Shown here in pieces: positions 1-9,996 of a DNA stretch of 64,000 nt (its first letter is position 1; the number at the start of each line of letters is the position of its first letter). Under the pieces are notes generated by a model. It ran no database searches. It was not told where the DNA came from and saw nothing but the letters and a program-made list of their open reading frames with translations. A program made the translations under genes and the position numbers. The stretch lies in assembly GCA_002300355.1 (NCBI GenBank), contig NSGV01000001.1:1178001-1242000 (forward strand), given 5' to 3'. Source of the DNA: Streptomyces sp. TLI_235 (GTDB taxonomy: Bacteria; Actinomycetota; Actinomycetes; Streptomycetales; Streptomycetaceae).

Positions 1-226
1 CCGCCGGGGCGGCGAGCACGAAGCCGCGGGCCTCCAGGCCGACCACCTTGGTCGCCCCGAGCTCGGCGGCGCGGCCGGCCAGCGCCCGGGTGAGCGCGCC
101 GAAGGCCTCGGCGTCGGCGAGCAGCGGCGCGATGTCCTTGAACAGCACGCCGGGCTTCGGGTAGTCCGGGACGTCCCTGATCCGGCTGGTCAGCAGCTCG
201 GCGAGGACGGGGTCGGGCGAGGTCAC
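1..226 (-). CDS. apt: adenine phosphoribosyltransferase, N-terminal part (cut by window edge)
   Basis: Purine salvage: adenine plus PRPP gives AMP, in the cytoplasm. Only the first 75 codons lie in the window; the gene runs off the left edge. The visible protein starts VTSPDPVLAELLTSRIRDV and continues with DYPKPGVLFKDI and the VVGLEARGF segment typical of Apt, but the PRPP-binding motif is outside the window. The GTG at 226 is chosen because an AAGGAA ribosome site lies just upstream and no other start fits the family length. It lies downstream of secF on the same strand, but a strong terminator hairpin (329-366) separates them, so it is probably transcribed separately or by read-through. 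Confidence 0.85.
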   Translation of the reverse strand, partial: MTSPDPVLAELLTSRIRDVPDYPKPGVLFKDIAPLLADAEAFGALTRALAGRAAELGATKVVGLEARGFVLAAPA

Positions 227-328
227 GTGGGGTTCCTTCGGGTCGGCAGGCCCTGCGGGTCGGATGCACGCCGCGGGCCGGATTCAGCGGATCCGACCTT
301 ACCCGCCGCGACACCCGGTCACGGAAAA

Positions 329-366
329 GGTCCGGCCGGCCCGAGTCGCCTCGGGCCGGCCGGACC
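329..366 (-). terminator. secF terminator hairpin
   Basis: Perfect 16-bp inverted repeat (329-344 pairs with 351-366) with a 6-nt loop, 18 bp beyond the secF stop codon. There is no long T-run, as is common for GC-rich actinobacterial terminators. Confidence 0.7.
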
Positions 367-383
367 GTGTCACCGTCGTCCGG

Positions 384-1484
384 TCAGCGCTTGCCGGACG
401 GACGGCCCTTGCCGCGGGTGCGGGCGACCGGCTGGTTGCGCTGGCCGACCATGCCGGCGCCGACCTCCTCGCCGTCCTCCGCCGTCTCCTCGGCGCCGCC
501 GGCCGCCTCGGCGGCCTTGGCGTCCGCCGCGCGGCGCTGGGCGACCCGCTTGGCGAGCGCCCGCATCTCCGGGGTCTGCTCCTTGAGCTGCGCGAGCAGC
601 GGGGTGGCGACGCAGATCGACGAGTACGCACCGGCCGCCAGACCGATGAACAGCGCGAGCGAGATGTCGTTCAGCGTGCCGGCGCCGAGCATGCCGCCGC
701 CGATGAACAGCAGCGCCGTGACCGGCAGCAGGGCCACCACGGTGGTGTTGATCGAACGCACCAGGGTCTGGTTGAGGCCCAGGTTGGCGGCCTCGCTGTA
801 GGTGCGCCTGTTCTGCTTGGTGATGCCCCGGGTGTTCTCCTTCACGGTGTCGAAGACGACGACCGTGTCGTAGAGCGAGTATCCGAGGATCGTCAGGAAG
901 CCGATCACGGTACCGGGGGTGACCTCGAAGCCCACCAGGGCGTAGACGCCGATGGTGATCAGCAGGTCGTGGATCAGCGCGACCAGGGCGGCCAACGCCA
1001 TCCGCCACTCGAAGGCGATCGCCAGGTAGGCGGTGACCAGCACCATGAAGACGACCAGGCCGAGCAGGGCCTTCTGGGAGATCTGCTTGCCCCAGGAGGG
1101 GCCGATCACCTGGGCGTCGATGTCCTTGGTCGGGACGCCGATCTCCTTGGAGAGCTCCTGGGAGAACGCCGGGCCGCTGATCTTCTCCTCGGAGCTGACC
1201 TGGATGCGGATCTTGCCGTCGCCGGTCTTCTGGACCTGCGGGGTGGAGTCACCGGTGATCTTGTTCGCGGCGTCCTGCGCCTGCGACACCGTCAGGCCGG
1301 ACTTCTCGACGGTGTAGACCGAGCCGCCCTTGAACTCGATGCCCAGGTGCAGGCCCATGGCCAGGCCGATCGCCGCCACGAGGACGATGACGCCCGAGAT
1401 GGAGTACCAGATCTTGCGCTTGCCGACGAAGTCGAAGCTGACCTCGCCCTGGTAGAGCCGGTGGCCGATGTTCCGAAGGGACAT
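384..1484 (-). CDS. secF: protein translocase subunit SecF
   Basis: Membrane partner of SecD. The SecDF pair uses the proton gradient to help pull proteins through SecYEG on the outer side of the membrane. 366 aa. The first membrane helix is near residues 28-50, followed by LGIEFKGGSV, an extracytoplasmic domain, and five more helices from about residue 140 (a KALLGLVVFMVLVTAYLAI-type segment first). The C-terminal 60 residues are charged and rich in Ala and Glu, ending in a basic tail, longer than in Escherichia coli. The ATG at 1484 is only 4 nt past the secD stop, so the two genes are almost certainly co-translated. Confidence 0.97.
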   Translation of the reverse strand: MSLRNIGHRLYQGEVSFDFVGKRKIWYSISGVIVLVAAIGLAMGLHLGIEFKGGSVYTVEKSGLTVSQAQDAANKITGDSTPQVQKTGDGKIRIQVSSEEKISGPAFSQELSKEIGVPTKDIDAQVIGPSWGKQISQKALLGLVVFMVLVTAYLAIAFEWRMALAALVALIHDLLITIGVYALVGFEVTPGTVIGFLTILGYSLYDTVVVFDTVKENTRGITKQNRRTYSEAANLGLNQTLVRSINTTVVALLPVTALLFIGGGMLGAGTLNDISLALFIGLAAGAYSSICVATPLLAQLKEQTPEMRALAKRVAQRRAADAKAAEAAGGAEETAEDGEEVGAGMVGQRNQPVARTRGKGRPSGKR

Positions 1485-1488
1485 GGCG

Positions 1489-3300
1489 TCAGGCCTCCTT
1501 GGGGGCGTTGGCGGAGGAACGGCGACGGCTGCCGCGGATCGGCGGGCGGGCGCCGAGCCGCTTCGGGTCGAGGCCGGACCACGGGTGGCCGTTCGCGAAG
1601 AACTTCCGCCGGGCCAGCAGGGTGATCAGCGGCTTGGTGAACAGGAAGATCACCACGACGTCGAGCAGGGTGGTCAGGCCCAGCGTGAACGCGAAGCCCT
1701 GGACCTTGCCGACCGAGACGACGTACAGCACCGCGGCACACAGGAACGACACGAAGTCGGAGACCAGGATGGTGCGACGGGCACGCGGCCAGGCGCGCTG
1801 CACGGCGGGCCGCAGCGGGGCGCCCTCACGGACCTCGTCGCGGATCCGCTCGAAGTACACGATGAAGGAGTCCGCGGTGATACCGATCGCGACGATCGCT
1901 CCGCAGACCGCCGGCAGGTTCAGCGCGAAGCCGATGCTGCTGCCGAGCAGGCACATGATCGAGTAGGTCAGGATCGCCGAGACGAGCAGACCGGCGATCG
2001 AGACCAGGCCGAGGCCGCGGTAGTAGACCAGCGAGTAGATGACCACGAGCACCAGGCCGATGGCGCCGGCGATCAGGCCGGCCTGCAGCTGGTCGCCACC
2101 GAGCTGCGGGGAGACGGTGGTGACGTCGCTCATGTCGAAGGTCAGCGGCAGCGCGCCGTAGCTCAGCACGTTGGCGAGGCCCTTGGCGTCGTCCTGGCTG
2201 AAGCTGCCGGAGATGGTGGCCGAGCCGCCGGTGATCGACTGGCTGACGTACGGGTGGGAGACCACCTTGCCGTCCAGGACGATGGCGAACTGGTTGGCCG
2301 GGGAGGCCTGGGTGGCCAGCGTGCCGGTGGTGGTCGCGAAGGCCTTGGAGCCGTTGTCGTCGAACGACAGGTCGACCTGCCAGCCGCCGGCCCGCTGGGT
2401 GTCGAACAGGGCCTGGGCCTTGGACACGTCGGCGCCGTTCACGGCGACCGGGCCGAGCGCGAACTTGTACCAGACGCCCTGCTCCTTGTCGTAGGAGCAG
2501 GCGACCGCGTTCTTCTTCGGGTCGGTCTGGAAGTCCTTGCGCTGCTCCGGCTTGGAGCAGTCCAGCGCGGCGAACTGCTGCTGGACGTCGGCCGGCACGG
2601 TGCCCTGGGTGAGCGCGGCGGTCAGCTGCTCGGGGCTCATGCTGGTCGGCGCGGACGGGGTGGCGCCGCCGCTCGGGGCGGCCGCGGCCGAGCCGGAGGC
2701 GGTGGCCGAGGGCGAGGCGGAGGCCGACGGGTCGGCCTTCAGCGCGTCGCTCACCGCACGGCCGGCCTTGCTGGCGCTGGCGGAGGGCTTGCCGGAGGGG
2801 CTCGCCGAGGTCCCGGAGGCGTTCGCCGAGGCACCCGAGGACGGGCTGGCCGAGCCGGAGGCCGAGGGCGACGGCGAGCCGGTGTTCAGGGCCGAGGGGT
2901 CGACGCCGGTGGGCGCGAGCGCGACCACGGGACGGAAGTAGAGCTTGGCAGTCGTGCCGATCTGCTCGATCGCCGCCTGCTTGTCACCGCCATTGGGGAT
3001 GTTGACGATGATGTTGCTGTCGCCCTGGGTCTGGACCTCCGCCTCGGAGACGCCCATACCGTTGACGCGCTTCTGGATGATGCCGGTCGCGATGTCCATG
3101 TTGGACTTGTTGATCGCGGCCTTGTCATCCGACTTTGCGGTCAGGGTGACGCTGGTGCCACCGGCGAGGTCGATTCCGAGACGGGGCGTCTTGTCGCCCG
3201 TCCAGAACATGAGGGCGACCAGACCGACGGCGACCACGAGGATCAGGGCCAGCGCCCGCCCCGGGTAGCCGTCGCGCTGGCGCGACTTGGGTGTTGCCAC
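1489..3300 (-). CDS. secD: protein translocase subunit SecD
   Basis: Large subunit of the SecDF export motor. 603 aa. An N-terminal membrane helix (about residues 14-34) is followed by LGIDLAGGTSVTL, the first large extracytoplasmic domain, and a six-helix membrane block from about residue 375 containing GITADSFIVYFERIRDE, a hallmark of SecD. A Ser/Ala/Pro-rich low-complexity stretch of about 90 residues (roughly 130-220) sits inside the extracytoplasmic region; E. coli SecD has nothing comparable. The C-terminus is basic. It lies between yajC and secF, the usual order. Confidence 0.97.
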   Translation of the reverse strand: MATPKSRQRDGYPGRALALILVVAVGLVALMFWTGDKTPRLGIDLAGGTSVTLTAKSDDKAAINKSNMDIATGIIQKRVNGMGVSEAEVQTQGDSNIIVNIPNGGDKQAAIEQIGTTAKLYFRPVVALAPTGVDPSALNTGSPSPSASGSASPSSGASANASGTSASPSGKPSASASKAGRAVSDALKADPSASASPSATASGSAAAAPSGGATPSAPTSMSPEQLTAALTQGTVPADVQQQFAALDCSKPEQRKDFQTDPKKNAVACSYDKEQGVWYKFALGPVAVNGADVSKAQALFDTQRAGGWQVDLSFDDNGSKAFATTTGTLATQASPANQFAIVLDGKVVSHPYVSQSITGGSATISGSFSQDDAKGLANVLSYGALPLTFDMSDVTTVSPQLGGDQLQAGLIAGAIGLVLVVIYSLVYYRGLGLVSIAGLLVSAILTYSIMCLLGSSIGFALNLPAVCGAIVAIGITADSFIVYFERIRDEVREGAPLRPAVQRAWPRARRTILVSDFVSFLCAAVLYVVSVGKVQGFAFTLGLTTLLDVVVIFLFTKPLITLLARRKFFANGHPWSGLDPKRLGARPPIRGSRRRSSANAPKEA

Positions 3301-3444
3301 CTTGCTCGTTTCTCCCTGTCCATGCCGCCGCGGGCCGCGCCCCGGTCCGGCGTGAGGCGGGACGGGGGACGACGGCGCAGGACGGCCCTGAGGTCATCTG
3401 GGCCGGCGGCCGGTTGCCGCGCAGCCTGAGTGGGCCCGACCGTA

Positions 3445-3831
3445 CTACTTGGTCTCGGACGCGTCGGCGTCGGCGTCCTTGGCGAGGCTCAGCGGCTTCT
3501 CGCCGTCCTCGGCGGTCTCGGCGTCGGCGGCCGGCTCCTCGTCGGCCTCCACCGGGCGGCCGTTGATGATCGCGTCGTACTCGAGCGGCTCCAGCACGGC
3601 GGCGATGGCGCCCTTGGTGTAGTGGGCCACCACGCCGGGGGCGAGCTCCAGCTCGACGGTCTCGTCGTTGACCGCCTTGACCTGGGCGTACATGCCACCG
3701 ATCGTCCGCACGCCGGCGCCCGGCTGGAGCGTCGCCTGCATCGACGCCGCCTGCTGCTGCCGCTTCTTCTGCGAGCGGAACATCAGGAAGATCGCGACAA
3801 CCGGAAGAATGAGGATGATGAGATTAGCCAC
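3445..3831 (-). CDS. yajC: preprotein translocase accessory subunit YajC
   Basis: Small single-helix membrane protein that associates with SecDF. 128 aa. The membrane segment is LIILILPVVAIFLMF near the N-terminus, then the family motif RSQKKRQQQ, then GAGVRTIGGMYAQVKAVNDE, with an acidic C-terminal tail. The GTG at 3831 is preferred over a longer in-frame reading (to 3984) because AAGGA lies 8 nt upstream and the helix then begins at residue 3, as in homologues. A gap of 144 bp separates it from secD. Confidence 0.92.
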   Translation of the reverse strand: MANLIILILPVVAIFLMFRSQKKRQQQAASMQATLQPGAGVRTIGGMYAQVKAVNDETVELELAPGVVAHYTKGAIAAVLEPLEYDAIINGRPVEADEEPAADAETAEDGEKPLSLAKDADADASETK

Positions 3832-4005
3832 AGCCAGGGTCCTTTGCGGGCCGCCTCGGCCGGCGGCCTGGTATACGTCGGCCCGTCGGTCGAGAGGGGC
3901 GGTCCGGCGGAGTCTAGGCGACCCGCACTGTACGGACAACGCCAAGCATGCCAGTGTGCCGCCGAAAGTGGCGACCCTTGGCATGCACCCGTTTTCGGTT
4001 GTCGG

Positions 4006-5094
4006 CTACAGACCGTCCGGGAACAAAGCGGCCTGGTCGGACGTATGCGCGCCGCCGCCCTGCCCCGGGGGCACCATCCCGAGGTGCCGCCAGGCCGCCG
4101 CGGTGGCGATCCGGCCGCGCGGCGTCCGGGCGAGCAGGCCCTCGCGGACCAGGAACGGCTCGGCGACCTCCTCGACCGTCTCGGACTCCTCCCCCACCGC
4201 GACGGCGAGCGTGGACAGGCCGACCGGGCCGCCGCCGAACAGCCGCAGCAGCGCGTTCAGCACCGCGCGGTCGAGCCGGTCCAGGCCGCGGGCGTCGACC
4301 TCGTACACGTCCAGGGCCTGCTCGGAGATCTCCCGGGTGACCCGGCCGTCGTGCCGGACCTGGGCGTAGTCGCGGACCCGGCGCAGCAGCCGGTTGGCGA
4401 TCCGCGGGGTGCCGCGGGAGCGGCCGGCGATCTCGGCGGCGCCGGCCGGGTCGATGTCCACGTCCAGCAGGGCGGCGGAGCGGTGGACGACCCGCTCCAG
4501 CTCGCCGGGCGCGTAGAACTCCATGTGGCCGGTGAACCCGAAGCGGTCGCGCAGCGGGGGCGGCAGCAGGCCGGCCCGGGTGGTGGCGCCGACCAGGGTG
4601 AACGGCGGCAGCTCCAGCGGAATGGCGGTGGCACCGGGGCCCTTGCCCACGATGACGTCGACCCGGAAGTCCTCCATCGCCATGTAGAGCATCTCCTCGG
4701 CCGGCCGGGACATCCGGTGGATCTCGTCGAGGAAGAGCACCTCGCCCTCGGTGAGCGAGGAGAGGATCGCGGCGAGGTCGCCGGCGTGCTGGATGGCCGG
4801 GCCGGAGGTGATCCGGATCGGGGCGCCCAGCTCGGCGGCGATGATCATCGACAGGGTGGTCTTGCCGAGCCCGGGCGGGCCGCTGAGCAGCACGTGGTCG
4901 GGGGCGGTGCCGCGCTGGCGGGCGGCCTGCAGCACCAGGGAGAGCTGCTCGCGGACCCGCTCCTGGCCGATGAACTCCTCCAGCAGCTTGGGGCGCAGCG
5001 CCGCCTCGACGGCCTGGTCCTCACCGTCGGCGGCCGCCCCCACCAGCCGGTCTGCCGCCGGGCGGTCGGCGGGGTCGGTCTCGTACGGGCTCAT
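4006..5094 (-). CDS. ruvB: Holliday junction branch migration ATPase RuvB
   Basis: Hexameric AAA+ motor that drives branch migration of Holliday junctions together with RuvA. The protein shows the conserved [12 protein letters not shown] and [12 protein letters not shown] start, Walker [10 protein letters not shown], Walker B LFLDEIHR, sensor segment [12 protein letters not shown], and the C-terminal winged helix ([19 protein letters not shown]). The ATG at 5094 (362 aa) is chosen because GGAG sits 9 nt upstream and the product matches homologues; an in-frame ATG at 5118 would add eight residues but has no visible ribosome site. It is the last of the ruvC-ruvA-ruvB set. Confidence 0.96.
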   Translation of the reverse strand: MSPYETDPADRPAADRLVGAAADGEDQAVEAALRPKLLEEFIGQERVREQLSLVLQAARQRGTAPDHVLLSGPPGLGKTTLSMIIAAELGAPIRITSGPAIQHAGDLAAILSSLTEGEVLFLDEIHRMSRPAEEMLYMAMEDFRVDVIVGKGPGATAIPLELPPFTLVGATTRAGLLPPPLRDRFGFTGHMEFYAPGELERVVHRSAALLDVDIDPAGAAEIAGRSRGTPRIANRLLRRVRDYAQVRHDGRVTREISEQALDVYEVDARGLDRLDRAVLNALLRLFGGGPVGLSTLAVAVGEESETVEEVAEPFLVREGLLARTPRGRIATAAAWRHLGMVPPGQGGGAHTSDQAALFPDGL

Positions 5095-5195
5095 CGGGAG
5101 CGGCTCCAAAGTCGACATGACGACTGGTCGTCAGATGGTCAAAGCGTCGGCGGTCGGTCGGTCCGGGCGGACCGGTGGAGGACTCGGCAGCCCGG

Positions 5196-5807
5196 TCAGC
5201 GGGCCCGGTTGAGGCCGCGCAGGGCGGCCCGGAGCAGGGCGCCGACGTCCGGCACCGGCTGCGCCTCGGCCTCGGGCGTGACCGCGGCGACCGCCTCGTC
5301 GGCCTCGCGGGGAGCGTAGCCGAGGCCGACCAGTGCGGCGTGCAGCTGCTCGTGCCAGGGGGCCGGGCCGGTGGCGACCGGCTTCTGCGCGGGCACCGAG
5401 CCGTGCGGGGCGCCGAGCTTGTCCTTGTACTCCAGCAGCAGCTTGGCCGCCTTGGCCTTGCCGATGCCGGGCACCGCGACCAGCGCCTTCTCGTCGCCGC
5501 CGGCGACCGCGGCGCGCAGCGCGTCCGGGCTGTGCACGGCGAGCATCGCCTGGGCCAGCCGGGGGCCGACCCCGGGTGCGGCCTGCAGGATCTCGAAGAG
5601 GCCGCGCTCGTCGTCGTCGGCGAAGCCGTACAGCGTGAGCGAGTCCTCGCGGACCACCAGCGAGGTGGCGAGCCGGGCACTCTCGCCGATCCGCAGCCCG
5701 GCCAGGGTGTTCGGGGCGCACTGGACGGCCATCCCGACCCCGCCGACCTCGACGACGGCCGTGCCGGCCGCGATGTGGGCCACCGGCCCCTGGACGAAGG
5801 CGATCAT
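5196..5807 (-). CDS. ruvA: Holliday junction DNA-binding subunit RuvA
   Basis: Tetrameric junction-binding protein that loads RuvB. 203 aa. The start [12 protein letters not shown] and the helix-hairpin-helix segments ([19 protein letters not shown] and [19 protein letters not shown]) are typical; the C-terminal domain that contacts RuvB is near residues 150-200. The ATG at 5807 has AGGAG 8 nt upstream and overlaps the ruvC stop by 4 nt (ATGA), which shows translational coupling. Confidence 0.96.
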   Translation of the reverse strand: MIAFVQGPVAHIAAGTAVVEVGGVGMAVQCAPNTLAGLRIGESARLATSLVVREDSLTLYGFADDDERGLFEILQAAPGVGPRLAQAMLAVHSPDALRAAVAGGDEKALVAVPGIGKAKAAKLLLEYKDKLGAPHGSVPAQKPVATGPAPWHEQLHAALVGLGYAPREADEAVAAVTPEAEAQPVPDVGALLRAALRGLNRAR

Positions 5808-6373
5808 CGACGGTACTCCTGACGTGCGGCGGGGCGGCGGGCCGCGGGCGCGGCGGGCGCCGGTGCGGCCTTGGCGAGGGCGGCGGCGATGCGGCCCTGG
5901 GCGCCGCCGCGCCAGATGTGGCAGATGGCCAGGGCGAGGGCGTCGGCCGCGTCGGCGGGCTTGGGCGGGGCGTCCAGCCGCAGCAGGCGCTGCACCATGG
6001 CGGTGACCTGGGCCTTGTCGGCGCGGCCGGAGCCGGTGACGGCGGCCTTCACCTCGCTCGGGGTGTGCAGGGTGACGGGGATGCCGCGGCGGGTGGCGCA
6101 GAGCATGGCGACCGCGCTGGCCTGGGCGGTGCCCATCACGGTGCGGACGTTGTGCTGGGCGAAGACCCGCTCGACGGCCACCAGGTCGGGCTCGTGCTCG
6201 TCCAGCCACTGCTCCAGGCCCTGCTCTATCCGCAGCAGCCGGACGCCGATCTCCGCGTCGACGGGGGTGCGCACCACGCCGACGCCGACCATCCGCAGCG
6301 GCCGGCCGGGGGCGCCGTCGACCACGCCGACACCGCACCTGGTCAGCCCCGGGTCCACACCCAGTACCCGCAC
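5804..6373 (-). CDS. ruvC: Holliday junction resolvase RuvC
   Basis: Endonuclease that cuts Holliday junctions. 189 aa. The four acidic active-site residues of the family are visible: D7 (GVDPG), E68 (VAVERVF), D141 and D144 (ADAADALA). The last 25 residues are an Ala/Pro/Arg tail beyond the nuclease fold. It opens the ruvCAB operon and overlaps ruvA by 4 nt. Confidence 0.96.
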   Translation of the reverse strand: MRVLGVDPGLTRCGVGVVDGAPGRPLRMVGVGVVRTPVDAEIGVRLLRIEQGLEQWLDEHEPDLVAVERVFAQHNVRTVMGTAQASAVAMLCATRRGIPVTLHTPSEVKAAVTGSGRADKAQVTAMVQRLLRLDAPPKPADAADALALAICHIWRGGAQGRIAAALAKAAPAPAAPAARRPAARQEYRR

Positions 6374-6440
6374 GCGGCCCTCCCGCTCTCGTTCGACCTG
6401 CGAAGGCTACCGGTCGCCTCCGACAGGCGGAGATACGACA

Positions 6441-6475
6441 CCGGCCCGGCGGTCCGCAGGGGACCGCCGGGCCGG
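6441..6475 (-). terminator. yebC terminator hairpin
   Basis: Perfect 15-bp stem (6441-6455 with 6461-6475), 5-nt loop, 13 bp after the yebC stop and before ruvC. It suggests ruvCAB is at least partly separate from yebC transcription. Confidence 0.65.
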
Positions 6476-6488
6476 AGGGGAGGTCGAC

Positions 6489-7247
6489 TCACTCGGCGTC
6501 GAGCTGGGCCCCGACCTCGTCGCTGATGTCGAAGTTGGCGAAGACGTTCTGCACGTCGTCGCTGTCCTCCAGGGCGTCGATCAGCTTGAGGATCTTGCGG
6601 GCGCCGTCGACGTCCAGCTCGACCTGGACGCTGGGCACGAAGTTGGCGTCGGCCGAGTCGTAGTCGATGCCGGCGTCGACCAGCGAGGTGCGGACGGCGA
6701 CCAGGTCGGTGGCCTCGGAGATGATCTCGTAGGACTCACCGAGGTCGTTGACCTCCTCGGCGCCGTGGTCCAGCACGACCTCGAAGAGCTTGTCCTCGTC
6801 CACGCCGTCGGCCTTGGGGACGATCACCACGCCCTTGCGGGTGAACATGTACGAGACCGAGCCCGGGTCGGCCATCGAGCCGCCGTTGCGGGTCATCGCC
6901 ACGCGCACGTCGGAGGCGGCGCGGTTGCGGTTGTCGGTGAGGCACTCGATGAGGACGGCGACGCCGTTCGGGCCGTAGCCCTCGTACATGATGGTCGAGT
7001 AGTCCGCGCCACCGGCCTCGGCACCGGAGCCGCGCTTGACGGCGCGGTTGATGTTGTCGATCGGGACGGAGCTCTTCTTCGCCTTCTGGATGGCGTCGTA
7101 GAGCGTGGGGTTGCCGGCCGGGTCGCCGCCGCCGGTGCGCGCCGCCACCTCGATGTTCTTGATCATCTTGGCGAAGAGCTTGCCGCGCTTGGCGTCGATC
7201 ACGGCCTTCTTGTGCTTGGTGGTAGCCCACTTAGAGTGGCCGGACAT
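6489..7247 (-). CDS. YebC/PmpR family regulator
   Basis: 252 aa, full length for the TACO1/YebC family. It begins [20 protein letters not shown], the family signature, followed by [20 protein letters not shown] and [12 protein letters not shown]. Family members have been described as DNA-binding regulators (PmpR) and, more recently, as helpers of translation through proline stretches; the sequence alone cannot say which applies here. AAAGGAG lies 6 nt before the ATG. Its position just upstream of ruvC is highly conserved in bacteria. Confidence 0.93.
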   Translation of the reverse strand: MSGHSKWATTKHKKAVIDAKRGKLFAKMIKNIEVAARTGGGDPAGNPTLYDAIQKAKKSSVPIDNINRAVKRGSGAEAGGADYSTIMYEGYGPNGVAVLIECLTDNRNRAASDVRVAMTRNGGSMADPGSVSYMFTRKGVVIVPKADGVDEDKLFEVVLDHGAEEVNDLGESYEIISEATDLVAVRTSLVDAGIDYDSADANFVPSVQVELDVDGARKILKLIDALEDSDDVQNVFANFDISDEVGAQLDAE

Positions 7248-7346
7248 CGCCAGCTCCTTTACGTCGCCAAAGGGAAATGAACAGAGGAGATCTTACCGGT
7301 GTCGTCACCGGAGGGTGGCACACGGTCAGCGCGCCGCCCGGCGGGC

Positions 7347-7964
7347 TCAGCGCAGGGCGTCCTCGACCATGCGCACGAAGTACTCGTGCACGCGGTGGTC
7401 TCCGGTCAGTTCGGGGTGGAAGGAGGTCGCCAGCAGGCGGCCCTGCCGGACGGCCACGATGCGGCTGTCCGGGCCGTCGGCGGCCGGCACCTCGGCCAGC
7501 ACCTCGACGCCCGCGCCGACCGACTCGACCCAGGGGGCGCGGATGAACACGCCGTTGACGGGCTCGCCCGTCAGGCCCGTGAAGGCGACCGCCGACTCGA
7601 AGGACTCGTTCTGCCGGCCGAAGGCGTTGCGGCGCACCGTCATGTCGATGCCGCCGACGGTCTCCTGGTCGTCCCGGCCGTCGAGGATCTTGTCGGCCAG
7701 CATGATCATGCCGGCGCAGGTGCCGTAGACCGGCATGCCGTCGGCCACCCGGGCCCGCAGCGGGTCCATGACGCCGAACAGCAGGGCCAGCTTGGACATG
7801 GTGGTGGACTCTCCGCCGGGGATCACCAGCGCGTCCACCTCGGCCAGCTCCTCGGCGCGGCGCACCGGGCGGGCGACCGCGTCGGCGGCGGCCAGCGCGA
7901 CGAGATGCTCGCGGACGTCGCCCTGCAGGGCGAGGACGCCGATGGTCGGGGTGCTGCTGGACAC
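7347..7964 (-). CDS. pdxT: pyridoxal 5'-phosphate synthase glutaminase subunit PdxT
   Basis: Class I glutaminase that releases ammonia from glutamine and passes it to PdxS for vitamin B6 synthesis. 205 aa. The catalytic triad is visible: Cys83 in VYGTCAGMI, and His183 and Glu185 in [17 protein letters not shown] and PGGESTTM are further family motifs. The start is GTG at 7964 with GAGG 8 nt upstream. It lies 87 bp downstream of pdxS and is expected to be co-transcribed. Confidence 0.96.
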   Translation of the reverse strand: MSSSTPTIGVLALQGDVREHLVALAAADAVARPVRRAEELAEVDALVIPGGESTTMSKLALLFGVMDPLRARVADGMPVYGTCAGMIMLADKILDGRDDQETVGGIDMTVRRNAFGRQNESFESAVAFTGLTGEPVNGVFIRAPWVESVGAGVEVLAEVPAADGPDSRIVAVRQGRLLATSFHPELTGDHRVHEYFVRMVEDALR

Positions 7965-8051
7965 GGTGTCTACCTCTTCGGTCGTGGCGGGGGGACGTGC
8001 ACCGGCCCGCCGCGCGAGGGGCCGCGCGACGGGCCGACGTGGCGCGGGTGC

Positions 8052-8963
8052 TTACCAGCCGCGGTTGGCGTAGCGCTCGCTCTCGGGCAGGGTGTCGCAG
8101 TTGATGCCGACCATGGCCTCGCCGAGGTTGCGGGAGGCGTCCGCGATGATCTTCGGGTCGTCGAAGAAGGTGGTGGCCTTGACGATCGCGGCGGCGCGCT
8201 TGGCCGGGTCGCCGGACTTGAAGATGCCGGAGCCCACGAAGACGCCCTCGGCGCCGAGCTGGCGCATCAGCGCGGCGTCGGCCGGGGTGGCCACACCGCC
8301 GGCGGAGAACAGCACGACCGGCAGCTTGCCGAGCTCGGCGACCTCCTTGACCAGCTCGTAGGGGGCGCGCAGCTCCTTGGCCGCGGCGTACAGCTCGTTG
8401 TTGTCGAAGCCGCGCAGCTTGGCGATCTCGTTCTTGATCTGGCGCAGGTGGCGGACGGCCTCGACCACGTTGCCGGTGCCGGCCTCGCCCTTGGAGCGGA
8501 TCATGGCCGCGCCCTCGGCGATGCGGCGCAGGGCCTCGCCGAGGTTCGTGGCGCCGCAGACGAAGGGGGTGGTGAAGGCCCACTTGTCGGAGTGGTTGAC
8601 CTCGTCGGCCGGGGTGAGGACCTCGGACTCGTCGATGTAGTCGACGCCGAGCGACTGGAGGACCTGGGCCTCGACGAAGTGGCCGATCCGGGACTTGGCC
8701 ATGACCGGGATGGAGACCGCGGCGATGATCTCCTCGATCATGTTCGGGTCGGACATGCGGGCCACGCCGCCGTCCTTGCGGATGTCCGCGGGGACCCGCT
8801 CCAGTGCCATGACGGCGACAGCACCGGCGTCCTCGGCGATCTTCGCCTGCTCGGCGTTGACCACATCCATGATCACACCGCCCTTGAGCTGCTCGGCCAT
8901 GCCGCGCTTGACCCGGGCGGTGCCGATCTGCGGCTGGTCTGCGGTGATGGGGGTGGTGGACAC
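8052..8963 (-). CDS. pdxS: pyridoxal 5'-phosphate synthase lyase subunit PdxS
   Basis: Makes pyridoxal 5'-phosphate from ribose 5-phosphate, glyceraldehyde 3-phosphate and ammonia; forms a dodecamer with PdxT bound. 303 aa. [20 protein letters not shown], the Schiff-base lysine in [10 protein letters not shown] (K90), and [19 protein letters not shown] are all conserved. The GTG at 8963 is chosen because GAGG lies 6 nt upstream; a longer GTG start at 8975 would use that ribosome site as coding sequence. Confidence 0.96.
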   Translation of the reverse strand: MSTTPITADQPQIGTARVKRGMAEQLKGGVIMDVVNAEQAKIAEDAGAVAVMALERVPADIRKDGGVARMSDPNMIEEIIAAVSIPVMAKSRIGHFVEAQVLQSLGVDYIDESEVLTPADEVNHSDKWAFTTPFVCGATNLGEALRRIAEGAAMIRSKGEAGTGNVVEAVRHLRQIKNEIAKLRGFDNNELYAAAKELRAPYELVKEVAELGKLPVVLFSAGGVATPADAALMRQLGAEGVFVGSGIFKSGDPAKRAAAIVKATTFFDDPKIIADASRNLGEAMVGINCDTLPESERYANRGW

Positions 8964-9081
8964 GTAAGACCTCACTCGAAGAATGAACCAGTGCTATCGA
9001 CTTATCGTAGGCCCGGAACGCCCCTTACCGATGCGCCATACAGTCCAGCCAGGCCGTCCGGGTACGACAAACAGTAGCCGT

Positions 9082-9627
9082 TCAGGCCGGGGCCCCTTCG
9101 GGGGTGAGTGCCGCCGGGGGCTCGTCGTCCATCTCGAACGCCATCGGGAACGGCGCCCGCCCCGCCAGCCGGAAGTAGCGCACCAGGCGGTGCTCGCGCA
9201 CCGCGCGGGCCGCCCGCACCGCGTCGTTGTGGAACCGCCGGGCCATCGGCACCCGGCGCACCGCGGCCGTGAGATCCGTCACGGCCTCCTTGCCGCCCGG
9301 CGCCTCCAGCAGCACCGCGAGCTGCTCCGGCTCGGCGAAGACCGCGCGCAGCGCCAGGCTCAGCTCGCTCTCCGCGACCTCGCGGTGCTCGTCCTCGGCC
9401 TGCCGGGCGGCGTGCGAGGCCTCGTACAGCAGCAGCGAGGCGGCGGGGTCGAGCAGCGAGGAGGTGGCCAGCTCCTGGGCGACCGAGGCTCGACGGACCA
9501 GCTGGGCGTCGAGCGAGGCGCGGGCTGCGTCGATCCGGGCGTGCAGCCGGTCCAGCCGGCCGGCCGTCCAGCTGAGGTACATCGCGAACAGCACGACCGC
9601 CGCTGCGGCCCAGATCCAGGTAGTCAC
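9082..9627 (-). CDS. LemA-like single-helix membrane protein
   Basis: 181 aa, start GTG. One N-terminal membrane helix (WIWAAAAVVLFAMYLSW), then a helical region with RLHARIDAARASLDAQLVRR that resembles the conserved part of LemA-type proteins, then several Ala/Glu/Arg-rich helices and a short acidic-proline tail. The function is unknown; the LemA link is by local resemblance only. It lies 11 bp after the tautomerase gene and 118 bp before pdxS, so it is probably part of the same transcript as its neighbours. Confidence 0.7.
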   Translation of the reverse strand: MTTWIWAAAAVVLFAMYLSWTAGRLDRLHARIDAARASLDAQLVRRASVAQELATSSLLDPAASLLLYEASHAARQAEDEHREVAESELSLALRAVFAEPEQLAVLLEAPGGKEAVTDLTAAVRRVPMARRFHNDAVRAARAVREHRLVRYFRLAGRAPFPMAFEMDDEPPAALTPEGAPA

Positions 9628-9638
9628 GGCCGGTCAGG

Positions 9639-9983
9639 CTACAGGGCCGCCGCCCGGTAGACGTCGCGGTCGAGCTCCACCACGTTCACCGCGAGGTGCA
9701 CCCGCTCGCCGCCGACGTGGCGCTTGAGCAGGTCCAGCACGGCCTCGCTCAGCGCCGTCCGGGTCTCCGGGGCGCGCCCGGTGAGGATCTTCAGCTCCAG
9801 GTAGACCATGGCCCGCTCCGGGTCGCCGTCGCCGAGGAAGGTGTCCTCGACCGGGCGGAAGCGGGTCTTGCACGACTCCACCGTGGTGTCGATCGCGGCC
9901 GCCACCAGCGGGTGCAGCTCGGCGGCGAAGGCCCGGCGGTCGAAGCCGAGGCGCGGGGAGTAGTCGACGGAGATCTGCGGCAC
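9639..9983 (-). CDS. tautomerase-superfamily protein (5-carboxymethyl-2-hydroxymuconate isomerase-like)
   Basis: 114 aa. The mature protein would start with Pro, the general catalytic base of tautomerases, in MPQISVDYSPRLGFDRRAF. The order PLVAAAIDTTVESCKTRFRP, LELKILTGR, then VHLAVNVVELDRDVYRAA fits the CHMI subfamily. No aromatic catabolism genes lie nearby, so the true substrate is unclear. The start is GTG with a G-rich ribosome site. Confidence 0.78.
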   Translation of the reverse strand: MPQISVDYSPRLGFDRRAFAAELHPLVAAAIDTTVESCKTRFRPVEDTFLGDGDPERAMVYLELKILTGRAPETRTALSEAVLDLLKRHVGGERVHLAVNVVELDRDVYRAAAL

Positions 9984-9996
9984 GGTGCCCCCTTGT

